Assembly (NCBI RefSeq): GCF_033095805.1
Contig: NZ_CP109901.1
Coordinates: 1,116,001 to 1,180,000 of the forward strand
Source of the DNA: Serratia sp. UGAL515B_01
GTDB lineage: Bacteria; Pseudomonadota; Gammaproteobacteria; Enterobacterales; Enterobacteriaceae
Direction: 5' to 3'
DNA length: 64,000 bases
In this document: positions 39,268 through 49,457 of the stretch, piece after piece
How the letters are laid out: each line of letters opens with the position of its first letter
Numbering within the stretch: the first letter of the stretch is position 1
Notes under the pieces: generated by a model
Seen by the model: the letters and a program-made list of their open reading frames with translations, nothing else
Told to the model about the DNA's origin: nothing
The model's database searches: none
Translations under genes and position numbers: made by a program

Positions 39268-39423
39268 TGCCATATTACCTATGAATATGAATGGCGAAGT
39301 CATACAGCATAAAAATGGCGCAGCTTGTGAGAGCTATTTCGTACCCACGGGTCGTGTATTCAATATGGTGAATGGCATTACAATACATGATGTTCACGCT
39401 CGATAAACGTATCAATGATCTTG
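39268..39423. other. Non-coding spacer after gsiD
   Basis: No gene, terminator or known repeat recognised. AT content rises towards the small broken reading frame that follows. Confidence 0.4.
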
Positions 39424-39619
39424 TCATGCATTTCTGTCGATTTTAAGTACCTTAGCTGTATCTAAATATTCATAAACCGAACAACCTGTATTCTTTGTAA
39501 AGTCAATTACTGTTTTACCTATAATCGTTGTGTATTGTATACCTCCAATATACTGGCAATTTCTCATCCTTTTTTAAGGACGCAATAATCTGTTTAGATA
39601 TTCTTTCTGCTGAAGACAT
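39424..39619 (-). pseudogene. Small AT-rich gene, probably frameshifted
   Basis: On the minus strand, MSSAERISKQIIASLKKDEK begins at 39619 behind a good AAGGA site (7-base spacing) but stops at 39515 after 34 codons. Losing one base in the A6 run at about 39570 would join it to another open frame (IIGKTVIDFTKNTGCSVYEY ... to 39424), giving about 65 residues. The product is not recognised. Codon use and GC are clearly below those of the neighbours, suggesting transfer. Confidence 0.3.
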
Positions 39620-39912
39620 GAGAATTTCCTTATCGTTTAAGAGGGGAGCGCCAACCGTACGAAAATGTGCGGTAAGAGAAAAATAATCGTTTGAACAATC
39701 GATTATTAGATAAAAAAGAGGTCCGTTAAATGCCATTTTGGGATTAAAACGATACTATTTCGATGATATTCCCCCCATGTCAATTATATTCATATATATC
39801 AAATAGTTAATTAAATAGCGTATATTTTCGTTCCATTGTGCTTCAGACCCCGTTTAGAGCCTAGTTGAAAATAATACCATGCCGAAATACTCGGTTTATC
39901 GCTAAAAAGTAC
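39620..39912. other. AT-rich spacer upstream of the broken small gene
   Basis: No gene. Strongly AT-rich around 39780-39840, consistent with the promoter side of the small minus-strand frame. Confidence 0.35.
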
Positions 39913-39934
39913 GCGGGCCTTTTCAAGGGCCCGC
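39913..39934 (-). terminator. Terminator of the frmA-fghA operon
   Basis: Stem GCGGGCC / GGCCCGC. On the minus strand it is followed by GTACTTTTT. It lies 47 bases beyond the hydrolase stop. Confidence 0.75.
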
Positions 39935-39980
39935 TCTCTTAGGTGAGTGATTCTGCACTTAACTCAGCGTAACCTCTACA

Positions 39981-40823
39981 TCACTTGAACAGATGCGCTG
40001 CATGAAAACGCAGGTGATCTTCGATAAAAGTAGCGATGGTGAAATAGCTATGGTCGTATCCAGGTTGGGTACGTAGCGTGAAAGGCCAACCGCGCTGTTT
40101 CGCCAATTCTTCCAGTTTTGCTGGTTGTAGTTGATCGGCTAGAAACTGGTCCTTATCTCCCTGATCGATCATTACCGCGATTTGTTGCTCACTATTGGCC
40201 AGCAGGTGACAGCTGTCGTACTGCAACCACTGTGTTTCGTCACTACCTAGATAGGCCGCAAAGGCCTTACGGCCCCAGGGAACCTGGCAAGGGTCAACGA
40301 TGGGGGCAAAAGCGGATACCGAACTGAAACGTTGTGGATTGCGCAAAGCCAGGATCAATGCCCCGTGGCCTCCCATCGAATGCCCTGAAATGGACTGGCG
40401 CTCGCTGACGCTGAAATGTTGCTTAATCAGTGCGGGCAATTCATCGCAGATGTAATCATACATACGAAAATGCCTATCCCAAGGGGCCTGTGTGGCATTG
40501 AGATAGAATCCCGCCCCTTGCCCCAGGTCGTAGCCTTCGTCGTTGGGGACATCTTCACCACGTGGACTGGTATCCGGCATCACCAGTACCAGACCCAGTT
40601 CGGCAGCGGTACGTTGCGCACCCGCCTTCAATGTGAAGTTTTCATCGTTGCAGGTCAACCCTGACAGCCAGTACAGCACCGGTGGCGGGTTATCATCACG
40701 CGTTGGCGGCAGATAGATGCTGAAGGTCATACTGCAATTCAGGCTTTGCGCCTCATGCCGGTAACGTTGTTGCCAACCGCCGAACATGCGGTGCTCTTCG
40801 AGAAGTTCTAATGACTTATTCAT
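39981..40823 (-). CDS. fghA: S-formylglutathione hydrolase
   Basis: A 280-residue esterase D family enzyme. The nucleophile elbow [10 protein letters not shown], the N-terminal [39 protein letters not shown] and the C-terminal [23 protein letters not shown] with catalytic His all fit. It hydrolyses S-formylglutathione to formate and glutathione, the second step of formaldehyde detoxification. E. coli YeiG/FrmB are relatives. The start is placed at MNKSLE, 6 bases after AGGAGG. It lies 16 bases behind frmA. Confidence 0.93.
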   Translation of the reverse strand: MNKSLELLEEHRMFGGWQQRYRHEAQSLNCSMTFSIYLPPTRDDNPPPVLYWLSGLTCNDENFTLKAGAQRTAAELGLVLVMPDTSPRGEDVPNDEGYDLGQGAGFYLNATQAPWDRHFRMYDYICDELPALIKQHFSVSERQSISGHSMGGHGALILALRNPQRFSSVSAFAPIVDPCQVPWGRKAFAAYLGSDETQWLQYDSCHLLANSEQQIAVMIDQGDKDQFLADQLQPAKLEELAKQRGWPFTLRTQPGYDHSYFTIATFIEDHLRFHAAHLFK

Positions 40824-40839
40824 CTTCTGCCTCCTGGCT

Positions 40840-41967
<1,128 letters not shown>

Positions 41968-42014
41968 TTATTCCTCAGTGGTATACCCTGTTTCTCAAAC
42001 GGGTTGATGGGTTA

Positions 42015-42089
42015 CAACTTGGCTCACGCTTTGCTCTGCATGCAAATGACCGTCAGCGGCGCTCGCGTGCAATTGAGGGACACAGCCTA
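42015..42089. repeat. Family-1 miniature element, right half
   Basis: CAACTTGGCTCACGC ... CAATTGAGGGACACAGCCTA matches the right half of the 15968-16230 copy closely, with the best-preserved right end in the window. No left end is present. Confidence 0.75.
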
Positions 42090-42283
42090 GTGGCTTACTA
42101 CCATTCTTGAACCATGATCCCAGCTGTGGGCAATAAGAGCAACTGGCACGTAAGGCGAACATTTAGCATCAAGCGTATTTTCAATAGCTCTATAGTTTGA
42201 GCAAGGGATTATCACCATACATTCAAAGAAAACGATGGGATGTGTGAGTTCATCATATTGCAGTGGATTCATCCACCCAAATA

Positions 42284-42360
42284 GATGTTCTTAATACCGC
42301 TATACATCAGGCTTCTGGTTGGTAGGAATGATAATGAGCACCGACTCGAGGTTCTTTCCC
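42284..42360 (+). repeat. Family-2 intergenic repeat, copy b
   Basis: GATGTTCTTAATACCGCTATACATCAGGC followed by a diverged GAATGATAATGAGCACCGAC. It is the most diverged of three copies and lies in the 515-base gap between frmA and the MFS gene. Confidence 0.65.
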
Positions 42361-42479
42361 AGCACGTTTCGGTAGTCCGTGAAGGTGAAACATGTGGCTG
42401 TGATTAATATTCAGTTTTCGTGAGTGAAATGCTAAGGCATGATGAGTGCAACTTTTTTATAACAAGTTGGATATGTTTA

Positions 42480-43625
42480 ATGGCGTTAAAAATCGCCTTA
42501 AGTGGCTTTATCGCTTTAATTGTAGCGATGGGAATCGGTCGCTTTGCATTTACTCCACAGGTGCCATTGATGCTTGCTGAGCATCAGTTCACTCTGACCG
42601 GAGCGGGATTAGTGGCCGCACTCAACTATTTGGGATATTTGTGTGGTGCTTATGATGCGATGCGTGCCAACCGTCACGTAGAACGCCGTTTGTGGCTTGG
42701 CGTCTGGGGCGGAGTTGCATTGACGCTGTTGTCTGCAATGGTGGAAGGCATTGTGTGGCAAGGGGCGTTACGCTTCGCTATTGGTTGGGCCAGCGGTTGG
42801 GCGATGGTCCTAGTAGCAGCCTGGACCAACGAACGTTTGATGCATTATGGTCGCCCGGCATTAAGCGCTGCAGTATTCGCCGGGCCAGGTGCTGGGATTT
42901 TTATTAGCGGTATGCTGGCGGTCGCGATCAATAATCTGGCATTGAGTGCCTCTCAGGCTTGGCTTGTATATGGGCTGTTGGCATTGATATTGATAGCCGC
43001 TATCAGTATTCATCTACCACAGGTAGGGGAGTTGCATCGTCCTGAGGTGCCGCCAGAACCGTTGGTGTTGACGCCGGCATTGAAACGCTTGCTGTGGAGC
43101 TACAGTCTGGCAGGCTTTGGCTATATTCTGCCTGCGACCTTTCTTTCACAGATGGCAGCTGCGCGTTTTCCTGAAAGTCTGTTTGCCCAATTCGTTTGGC
43201 CGGTTTTTGGTGGTGCGGCAGTGCTGGGTATTGTTATTGGTATCCTGACCCGGCATCAACTCACTACGCCAACCCGCTTAGCGCTCACGCTTTGGGTGCA
43301 GGCATTGGGTGTGCTTTGCGCCGAAGTGGTTCCTGGGATCACTGGTTTGATATTGGGTGCGTTGTTTACTGGCGGAGGGTTCCTCAGTGTTGTGCAACTC
43401 GCTATACAGCATGGGCGGGAACTGGCACCAAATCATGCTCGCTATATGGCGGGGCTGTTGACCACGGGGTATGCTGTTGGTCAATTGGTGGGGCCGATGC
43501 TTTCAGCTCTATCAACGGCAGTGACTCATCGTCTTGAACCTGCATTGTATGTGGCGGCTGTCGGTTTGGTGATAGCCGGTTTATTAGTGTTCAATACCCC
43601 GGCGCGCAGATTATCTTCACTCTGA
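42480..43625 (+). CDS. YbfB/YjiJ-family MFS transporter
   Basis: About 381 residues with twelve hydrophobic segments. ALKIALSGFIALIVAMGIGRFAFTPQVPLM at the N-terminus is the hallmark of the YbfB/YjiJ group of major facilitators. The substrate is unknown. The start at MALKIAL follows family length; a GTG at 42420 would add 20 non-hydrophobic residues. Ribosome sites are weak for both. Confidence 0.85.
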   Translation: MALKIALSGFIALIVAMGIGRFAFTPQVPLMLAEHQFTLTGAGLVAALNYLGYLCGAYDAMRANRHVERRLWLGVWGGVALTLLSAMVEGIVWQGALRFAIGWASGWAMVLVAAWTNERLMHYGRPALSAAVFAGPGAGIFISGMLAVAINNLALSASQAWLVYGLLALILIAAISIHLPQVGELHRPEVPPEPLVLTPALKRLLWSYSLAGFGYILPATFLSQMAAARFPESLFAQFVWPVFGGAAVLGIVIGILTRHQLTTPTRLALTLWVQALGVLCAEVVPGITGLILGALFTGGGFLSVVQLAIQHGRELAPNHARYMAGLLTTGYAVGQLVGPMLSALSTAVTHRLEPALYVAAVGLVIAGLLVFNTPARRLSSL

Positions 43626-43855
43626 ATGAAAACCATACGAATAACAGGGGATAACTGAAGTTAGCCCAGATGCAGTTAATTCATGCAAGGATGAAACACA
43701 ATCACTGGATTAACGTCTCACTCTCATCTAGAGTGAATGAAAATATTGATCGGGTTCACGTTATTAATTACAGGACCCGCGAGTATAGCCTGTGGGTTTC
43801 AAGCAACCGCTAAGCGGGGTGCCTGATAGATCACGGGTATAAAAGAATTGAGAGA
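43626..43855. promoter_or_regulatory. Spacer and promoter region upstream of folE
   Basis: No gene. Several short inverted stretches lie near 43775-43825 (ACCCGC ... GTGGGT and CCGCTAAGCGG), immediately before the long folE leader hairpin. Confidence 0.4.
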
Positions 43856-43895
43856 CCGTCAATCTGCTAGTCATCGACTTAGCAGGTATTGACGG
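43856..43895 (+). promoter_or_regulatory. Long leader hairpin directly before folE
   Basis: CCGTCAAT pairs with ATTGACGG and, inside it, TGCTA pairs with TAGCA, giving an interrupted 13-bp stem. It ends 24 bases before the folE ATG and leaves the GGAG site just outside. There is no T-run, so it is more likely a translational or stability element than a terminator. Confidence 0.55.
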
Positions 43896-43919
43896 ACCGC
43901 CTGCTGGAGACAAATAACC

Positions 43920-44585
43920 ATGACATCGTTAAGTACTGAAGCTGCACTGGTTCACGCGGCGCTTGAAGCGCGTGGTCTTGAGACCCCACTGTGTGGGGAA
44001 GTGTTAGATAGCGAAACGCGTAAATGCCGTATTGAAGAGCATATGAAGGAAATTATGCAGCTGTTGAATCTCGATTTATCGGACGACAGCCTGGTAGAAA
44101 CGCCGCGCCGCATTGCGAAAATGTATGTCGATGAGATTTTCTCCGGCCTAGATTACGCCAACTTCCCGAAAATAACCGTTATCGAGAACAAGATGAAGGT
44201 CGATGAAATGGTGACGGTGCGGGATATCACCCTGACCAGCACCTGCGAGCATCATTTTGTCACCATTGATGGTAAAGCTACCGTGGCCTATATCCCTAAG
44301 GACTCGGTGATTGGGTTGTCAAAAATCAACCGCATTGTGCAATTTTTTGCCCGACGACCTCAAGTGCAAGAACGACTGACTCAGCAGATCTTGATTGCAT
44401 TGCAAACCCTGTTGGGTACTAGTAACGTGGCGGTATCGATTGATGCAGTCCATTATTGTGTAAAGGCTCGTGGTATTCGTGATGCAACCAGTGCAACCAC
44501 CACCACTTCGCTGGGTGGGTTGTTCAAATCCAATCAAAGTACACGTCAGGAATTCCTGCGCGCAGTGCGTCATCATCAAGGGTAA
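43920..44585 (+). CDS. folE: FolE, GTP cyclohydrolase I
   Basis: A 221-residue protein very close to E. coli FolE. Zinc and catalytic residues are visible in TSTCEHHFV and HYCVKARG, with [20 protein letters not shown] upstream. It converts GTP to 7,8-dihydroneopterin triphosphate, the first step of folate synthesis. It is followed by a canonical terminator. Confidence 0.97.
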   Translation: MTSLSTEAALVHAALEARGLETPLCGEVLDSETRKCRIEEHMKEIMQLLNLDLSDDSLVETPRRIAKMYVDEIFSGLDYANFPKITVIENKMKVDEMVTVRDITLTSTCEHHFVTIDGKATVAYIPKDSVIGLSKINRIVQFFARRPQVQERLTQQILIALQTLLGTSNVAVSIDAVHYCVKARGIRDATSATTTTSLGGLFKSNQSTRQEFLRAVRHHQG

Positions 44586-44614
44586 AAGACGATACTTTGC
44601 TAACGAAGAAAACC

Positions 44615-44636
44615 AGGCGCCAGTAGGCGCCTTTTT
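44615..44636 (+). terminator. Terminator of folE
   Basis: AGGCGCC / GGCGCCT stem with a 4-base loop, followed by TTTTT, 30 bases after the stop. Confidence 0.88.
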
Positions 44637-44661
44637 GCTGATTTAAATACAACAACATAAA

Positions 44662-45843
44662 ATGAACGCTAATGAAACCCCACCCATGTCACGAATTACT
44701 ACGCTTGATTGTGCGCGAGGCATCGCCATTCTCGGTATCCTGCTGCTGAATATCAGCGCGTTTGGCTTGCCCAAAGCGGCCTATCTTAACCCCGCGTATT
44801 TGGGGATGTCTTCTGTGCGCGATGCCCTGACCTGGGCGGTACTGGACGTGTTCGCACAGGCCAAATTTTTAGTCATGTTCGCTTTGTTGTTCGGTGCGGG
44901 GTTACAACTCCTGTTAAGGCGCGGTAAAGGATGGATCCGTGCCCGGTTATCGTGGTTGGTGCTATTTGGCGCTATGCATGGGATCTTCATGTGGGATGGC
45001 GATATTCTGTTAGCTTACGGTTTGATTGGCCTGGTGTGCTGGCGGATGATCCACGATGCGTCTAATACTTACTCACTACTGAAAACAGGCGTGGTATTGT
45101 ATTTGATCGGTGTCACGATACTGTTATTACTGGGTTTTATCTCTCAAAGCGAGCCAAGTAATTTTTGGCAACCGAGTATGACTGAACTGCACTATGAAAA
45201 ATTCTGGAAGTTGCAAGGGGGAGAAGAAGCTTGGCGTAATCGTCTTGAATTGCTTTCTTCCAACCTGTTAGCGATTGGTGCGCAGTATGGTTGGCAATTA
45301 GCCGGACTGATGTTGTTTGGTGCCGGTTTGATGCGTAGCGGTTGGCTACAAAACGGGTATTCATCCCGTTACTATTTACAGTTAGCCGCTTGGTTAATTC
45401 CGCTTTCATTGCTGATTCAGTTACCTGGTGTCCTCTTACAATGGCAACTGAATTGGGAATATCGCTGGAGCGGTTTTCTGTTGCAGGTGCCGCGTGAATT
45501 GGGGGCACCGTTGCAAACAATAGGTTATCTGGCGTTGGTTTATGGCCTTTGGCCGTTTCTTTCACGTTTGCGTATCAGCTATTGGTTAACTCAGGTTGGG
45601 CGAATGGCCCTCAGTAATTACCTACTGCAAACGCTCATTTGTACCACGCTTTTTTATCACTTAGGTCTTTATCAACAATTTGATCGTTTGCAACTGCTGG
45701 CCATTGTTCCTCTGGTTTGGTTGGCTAACCTATTATTTTCCAACCTGTGGCTTCACTACTTTGCGCAAGGCCCCGCAGAGTGGCTATGGCGTAGGTTGAC
45801 CCTGTTAGCGGTTGGTGAGAAAGCGTCTAAGATGACAAAGTGA
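44662..45843 (+). CDS. yeiB: YeiB, DUF418 inner-membrane protein
   Basis: A 393-residue, multi-helix protein matching E. coli YeiB along its length (LDCARGIAILGILLLNISAFGLPKAAYLNPAYLG, FALLFGAGLQLLLRRG, GRMALSNYLLQTLICTTLFYHLGLYQQFDRL). The function is unknown. It lies 26 bases after the folE terminator, the same order as in E. coli. Confidence 0.92.
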   Translation: MNANETPPMSRITTLDCARGIAILGILLLNISAFGLPKAAYLNPAYLGMSSVRDALTWAVLDVFAQAKFLVMFALLFGAGLQLLLRRGKGWIRARLSWLVLFGAMHGIFMWDGDILLAYGLIGLVCWRMIHDASNTYSLLKTGVVLYLIGVTILLLLGFISQSEPSNFWQPSMTELHYEKFWKLQGGEEAWRNRLELLSSNLLAIGAQYGWQLAGLMLFGAGLMRSGWLQNGYSSRYYLQLAAWLIPLSLLIQLPGVLLQWQLNWEYRWSGFLLQVPRELGAPLQTIGYLALVYGLWPFLSRLRISYWLTQVGRMALSNYLLQTLICTTLFYHLGLYQQFDRLQLLAIVPLVWLANLLFSNLWLHYFAQGPAEWLWRRLTLLAVGEKASKMTK

Positions 45844-45870
45844 AATCTTACGCAACAGGTTGAAAATGAT

Positions 45871-45886
45871 ATGTAACCGTTTTCTT
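45871..45886 (+). promoter_or_regulatory. Gal-type operator next to the yeiB 3' end
   Basis: ATGTAACCGTTTTCTT resembles the GalR/GalS box GTGNAANCGNTTNCAC, with mismatches at both ends. In E. coli galS starts in this interval, but no galS frame follows here. Confidence 0.4.
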
Positions 45887-46014
45887 TCCTGTGAGGTAAC
45901 ACTACGCTGATGAAGATGAATTTCAGAGTAGAATAACGTCATTAATCAAAACGACCAAACGTCCGAAGTTGACGGTAGTTCGTTACCCTACCATTTTCAC
46001 GGCTACCTTGAATC

Positions 46015-46090
46015 GGTGTTCTTAATACCGCGACACATCACGCGGAAATAATGAGGAACGCCGACATGCCGTAAACTCCTCCCTGGGGGC
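46015..46090 (+). repeat. Family-2 intergenic repeat, copy c
   Basis: GGTGTTCTTAATACCGCGAC and GAGGAACGCCGACA match copy a at 17457. Its right end abuts a family-1 left half at 46091. Confidence 0.7.
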
Positions 46091-46110
46091 TAGGCTGTGT
46101 CCCTCAATTG
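46091..46110. repeat. Family-1 element, lone left end
   Basis: The 20 bases TAGGCTGTGTCCCTCAATTG are the consensus left end of the family; no matching right end follows. Confidence 0.7.
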
Positions 46111-46150
46111 CAAAGTGAGGCTCATGTCACTTTGTGGTATTTATTGCCGT

Positions 46151-46166
46151 GTAACCGTTTTCAATT
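46151..46166 (+). promoter_or_regulatory. GalR/GalS operator of mglBAC
   Basis: GTGTAACCGTTTTCAA fits GTGNAANCGNTTNCAC at all but the last position. It directly precedes a CRP site. Confidence 0.75.
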
Positions 46167-46168
46167 TG

Positions 46169-46184
46169 TGAGAAATTTCACAGA
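46169..46184 (+). promoter_or_regulatory. CRP site of mglBAC
   Basis: TGTGAGAAATTTCACA has both CRP half-sites (TGTGA-N6-TCACA) perfect. Together with the gal operator it predicts catabolite activation and galactose induction of mglBAC. Confidence 0.85.
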
Positions 46185-46690
46185 ATATTAACATTGCGCC
46201 CTTTATGCTTGAATCGCTTGCTGGTGTGATAAAAAGCGGGTTCAGGTTATAAATCTGCTCCCACCAAGCACGAAAAAATAGTGAGTTCTACTGATAACAA
46301 GCATTCATTTGAAACCGCCGGATCCAAGCGGTGCTTTCATTGTGGGTATGAGCCTGACATTTTTTTGCTGCGGCTATACTTCTCATACTTGAAGTTGCGT
46401 GTTTGTTGATGAGGCCAACTGGCCCCGATCACTATAGTTGCTTATTCCTCTAGGCATGATAAGTCTCATTGTTTACGGGACACTGTATTGCTACCCAAGC
46501 TATTTACTATGGGCAGACGGCAACTGAACAACAAATCGCTCAGGAAGCGATTTGAACGGCACTGGCGTTGCGCGCAATATGAGATTAACTCGCAGAAGCT
46601 TGGTGTGCTACGTGAGTAGCCTATGCAACGATAGGTTATACAGCATGGCTTGTTACCGAGTACGACCCTACATAAAACCGGAGACAGACA
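46185..46690 (+). promoter_or_regulatory. Unusually long mglB leader
   Basis: About 500 bases separate the CRP site from the mglB start. No gene is seen on the plus strand. Hairpins AAATCGCT/AGCGATTT (about 46531-46551) and CCTAT/ATAGG (about 46620-46637) lie in its last third. A fragment resembling family-3 repeats (ATACTTGAAGTTGC) sits near 46388. Confidence 0.45.
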
Positions 46691-47683
46691 ATGAATAAGA
46701 AGGTTTTCACCCTGGCTGCATTGGCCGCAAGCATGATGTTCGGTAGTGTCGCTCATGCAGAGACCCGTATTGGCGTCACAATCTATAAATATGACGATAA
46801 CTTTATGTCAGTGGTGCGCAAAGCGATCGAGAAAGATGCTAAAGCCTCTCCAGATGTCACCCTGCTTATGAATGACTCGCAGAATGATCAGTCCAAACAG
46901 AATGACCAGATTGACGTGTTGATTGCCAAGGGGGTGAAAGCGCTGGCGATTAACCTGGTAGACCCTGCCGCTGCCCCTGTGGTGATTGACAAGGCGCGTG
47001 GCAACGATATTCCTGTGGTATTTTATAACAAAGAACCTTCCCGACAGGCCCTGGATAGTTACGACAAAGCTTATTACGTCGGAACTGACTCTAAAGAGTC
47101 TGGAGTGATCCAGGGCGAGTTGATTGCTAAGCACTGGAAAGCCAATCCAAACTGGGATATGAACAAAGACGGCCAGATTCAATACGTCTTACTAAAAGGT
47201 GAACCAGGCCATCCTGATGCTGAAGCGCGTACCTCTTACGTGATTAAAACGCTGAACGATAATGGGTATAAAACGCAACAATTGCAGATGGATACCGCAA
47301 TGTGGGATACCGCTCAGGCAAAAGATAAGATGGATGCCTGGTTATCTGGCCCAAATTCCGACAAGATTGAGGTTGTTATCGCCAATAACGACGCGATGGC
47401 AATGGGGGCAGTAGAAGCCTTAAAAGCGCACAACAAAGCCAGCATTCCTGTTTTTGGTGTCGATGCTCTGCCAGAAGCGCTGGCGTTAGTGAAATCCGGT
47501 GCGATAGCGGGAACGGTGCTCAATGACGCTGATAATCAGGCTAAAGCAACTTTTGACCTTGCAAAAAATTTGGCAGTTGGCAAGCCTGCGGCTGAGGGTA
47601 CCCCTTACAAGATTGTCAACAAAATCGTTCGTGTGCCTTACGTTGGGGTTGATCAAGACAACCTGTCTCAGTTTATTAAGTAA
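46691..47683 (+). CDS. mglB: MglB, periplasmic galactose/glucose-binding protein
   Basis: A 330-residue precursor with signal peptide [23 protein letters not shown]. Mature features: [23 protein letters not shown] (sugar-stacking aromatic), [29 protein letters not shown] and [10 protein letters not shown]. It binds D-galactose and D-glucose for MglAC uptake and serves as chemoreceptor ligand protein in relatives. GGAG lies before the ATG. Confidence 0.96.
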   Translation: MNKKVFTLAALAASMMFGSVAHAETRIGVTIYKYDDNFMSVVRKAIEKDAKASPDVTLLMNDSQNDQSKQNDQIDVLIAKGVKALAINLVDPAAAPVVIDKARGNDIPVVFYNKEPSRQALDSYDKAYYVGTDSKESGVIQGELIAKHWKANPNWDMNKDGQIQYVLLKGEPGHPDAEARTSYVIKTLNDNGYKTQQLQMDTAMWDTAQAKDKMDAWLSGPNSDKIEVVIANNDAMAMGAVEALKAHNKASIPVFGVDALPEALALVKSGAIAGTVLNDADNQAKATFDLAKNLAVGKPAAEGTPYKIVNKIVRVPYVGVDQDNLSQFIK

Positions 47684-47692
47684 GTACTGAGT

Positions 47693-47795
47693 TATACCTG
47701 TCGTACTTCACGTTAAATGTTGGTTGGCTTTGCTTTCGGACTGTCCAGGGTCGCTGCTACCAGCGTTTATGCAATTCGAGTTATTTAGGGTATAA
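47693..47795. repeat. Family-3 (ERIC/YPAL-like) palindromic repeat, copy a
   Basis: TATACCTGTCGTACTTCACG on the left and GCAATTCGAGTTATTTAGGG-TATA on the right are imperfect inverted ends. It lies between mglB and mglA. Confidence 0.6.
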
Positions 47796-47804
47796 ATTGA
47801 ACTT

Positions 47805-47842
47805 CCCCCGCGGTTAAGGGTTAAAAAGTGAACCTGCGGGGG
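47805..47842 (+). repeat. Strong stem-loop between mglB and mglA
   Basis: CCCCCGC...GGTT pairs with AACC...GCGGGGG, about 11 bp. A second hairpin, CCTTTC/GAAAGG, follows at 47876-47898. Such structures typically protect the upstream binding-protein mRNA, giving more MglB than MglAC. Confidence 0.65.
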
Positions 47843-47937
47843 CAAATAATAATAAAATCCGTTTTATCCGAACATCCTTTCTCGCATTCGGCGAAAGGAA
47901 GAGGGGGAACGGGTTTCTAATTTAGCCAGGACTAGTT

Positions 47938-49446
47938 ATGGCCGAAAGCTCTCGAGAGTGGCTGCTGGAAATGACCAATATAAGTAAGTCGTTTCCTGGC
48001 GTAAAGGCATTAGATAATGTGAATTTGCGCGTCCGTCCATCTTCCATTCACGCGTTGATGGGGGAAAACGGTGCTGGAAAGTCGACATTATTAAAATGTC
48101 TGTTTGGTATTTATAAAAAGGACTCAGGAAGTATTATTTTTCAAGGACAGGAAATTGATTTCAAAAGTTCCAAAGAGGCGCTGGAAAAAGGTGTTTCAAT
48201 GGTGCATCAGGAATTGAACCTGGTTCTGCAGCGCACCGTGATGGACAATATGTGGCTTGGGCGTTATCCCACAAAAGGCCTGTTTGTCGATCAAAAAAAA
48301 ATGTATCACGACACCAAGGAAATATTCGACGAGCTGGATATTGATATCGATCCCCATGCCAAAGTAGGTACGCTGTCGGTATCACAAATGCAGATGATCG
48401 AAATTGCCAAAGCGTTTTCTTATAATGCCAAGATTGTGATTATGGATGAGCCAACGTCTTCACTGACTGAGAAAGAGGTTAATCATCTGTTCACGATTAT
48501 CCGCAAGCTGAAAGATCGTGGCTGTGGCATTGTTTATATCTCGCATAAGATGGAAGAGATTTTCAAATTATGTGATGAAATCACCATTCTGCGCGATGGA
48601 CAGTGGATTGTTACCCAACCGCTGGCAGAGCTGGATATGGACAAGATTATTTCGATGATGGTAGGACGTTCGCTGAGCCAGCGTTTCCCCGATCGCCAGA
48701 ACACACCGGAAGAAGTGATTTTAGAAGTGAAAAACCTCACCTCTTTACGCCAACCCTCAATCCGCGATATCTCCTTTGACTTGCATAAAGGGGAAATACT
48801 GGGCATTGCCGGGTTGGTAGGTGCCAAGCGTACCGATATAGTGGAAACCCTGTTCGGCATTCGTGAAAAGGTGTCTGGCACGATTAAATTACACGGTAAG
48901 AGCATCAACAATAACAGCGCCAACGAAGCCATTAACCACGGTTTTGCACTAGTGACCGAAGAGCGACGCTCAACGGGAATTTATGCCTATTTGGATATTG
49001 GTTTTAACTCACTGATTTCTAATATTCGGCATTATAAAAATAAGCTCGGGCTGCTGGATAATACGCGGATGAAAAGCGATACCCAATGGGTGATTGATGC
49101 CATGCGGGTAAAAACACCTGGGCATCGAACACATATCGGTTCGCTTTCTGGCGGTAATCAGCAAAAAGTGATTATTGGCCGTTGGTTGCTGACACAGCCA
49201 GAAATTTTGATGATGGATGAGCCGACACGGGGTATTGACGTAGGGGCCAAATTTGAAATTTATCAGTTAATGACTGAATTGGCGAAGAAAGGCAAGGGGA
49301 TCATTATTATCTCTTCTGAAATGCCGGAGCTTTTGGGAATTACCGACAGGATACTGGTGATGAGTAATGGTCAGGTTGCGGACATTGTGAATACCAAACA
49401 AACTTCGCAAAATGAAATATTGCGATTAGCCTCCTTGCATCTTTAA
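47938..49446 (+). CDS. mglA: MglA, galactose ABC transporter ATPase
   Basis: A 502-residue tandem ATPase of the sugar (RbsA/XylG) type. NBD1: [35 protein letters not shown]2: a degenerate Walker A ([10 protein letters not shown]), normal for this family, with [10 protein letters not shown] and [11 protein letters not shown]. It energises galactose uptake with MglB and MglC. Confidence 0.95.
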   Translation: MAESSREWLLEMTNISKSFPGVKALDNVNLRVRPSSIHALMGENGAGKSTLLKCLFGIYKKDSGSIIFQGQEIDFKSSKEALEKGVSMVHQELNLVLQRTVMDNMWLGRYPTKGLFVDQKKMYHDTKEIFDELDIDIDPHAKVGTLSVSQMQMIEIAKAFSYNAKIVIMDEPTSSLTEKEVNHLFTIIRKLKDRGCGIVYISHKMEEIFKLCDEITILRDGQWIVTQPLAELDMDKIISMMVGRSLSQRFPDRQNTPEEVILEVKNLTSLRQPSIRDISFDLHKGEILGIAGLVGAKRTDIVETLFGIREKVSGTIKLHGKSINNNSANEAINHGFALVTEERRSTGIYAYLDIGFNSLISNIRHYKNKLGLLDNTRMKSDTQWVIDAMRVKTPGHRTHIGSLSGGNQQKVIIGRWLLTQPEILMMDEPTRGIDVGAKFEIYQLMTELAKKGKGIIIISSEMPELLGITDRILVMSNGQVADIVNTKQTSQNEILRLASLHL

Positions 49447-49457
49447 GGATTTTAATT

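Noticed and set aside
42087..42272. A 61-codon minus-strand frame between frmA and the MFS gene
   Set aside because: No ribosome site and no recognisable motif, and its 3' end runs into a family-1 repeat.
48815..48850. Damaged second Walker A of MglA as a loss of function
   Set aside because: A degenerate second site is normal in the sugar-importer tandem ATPases.
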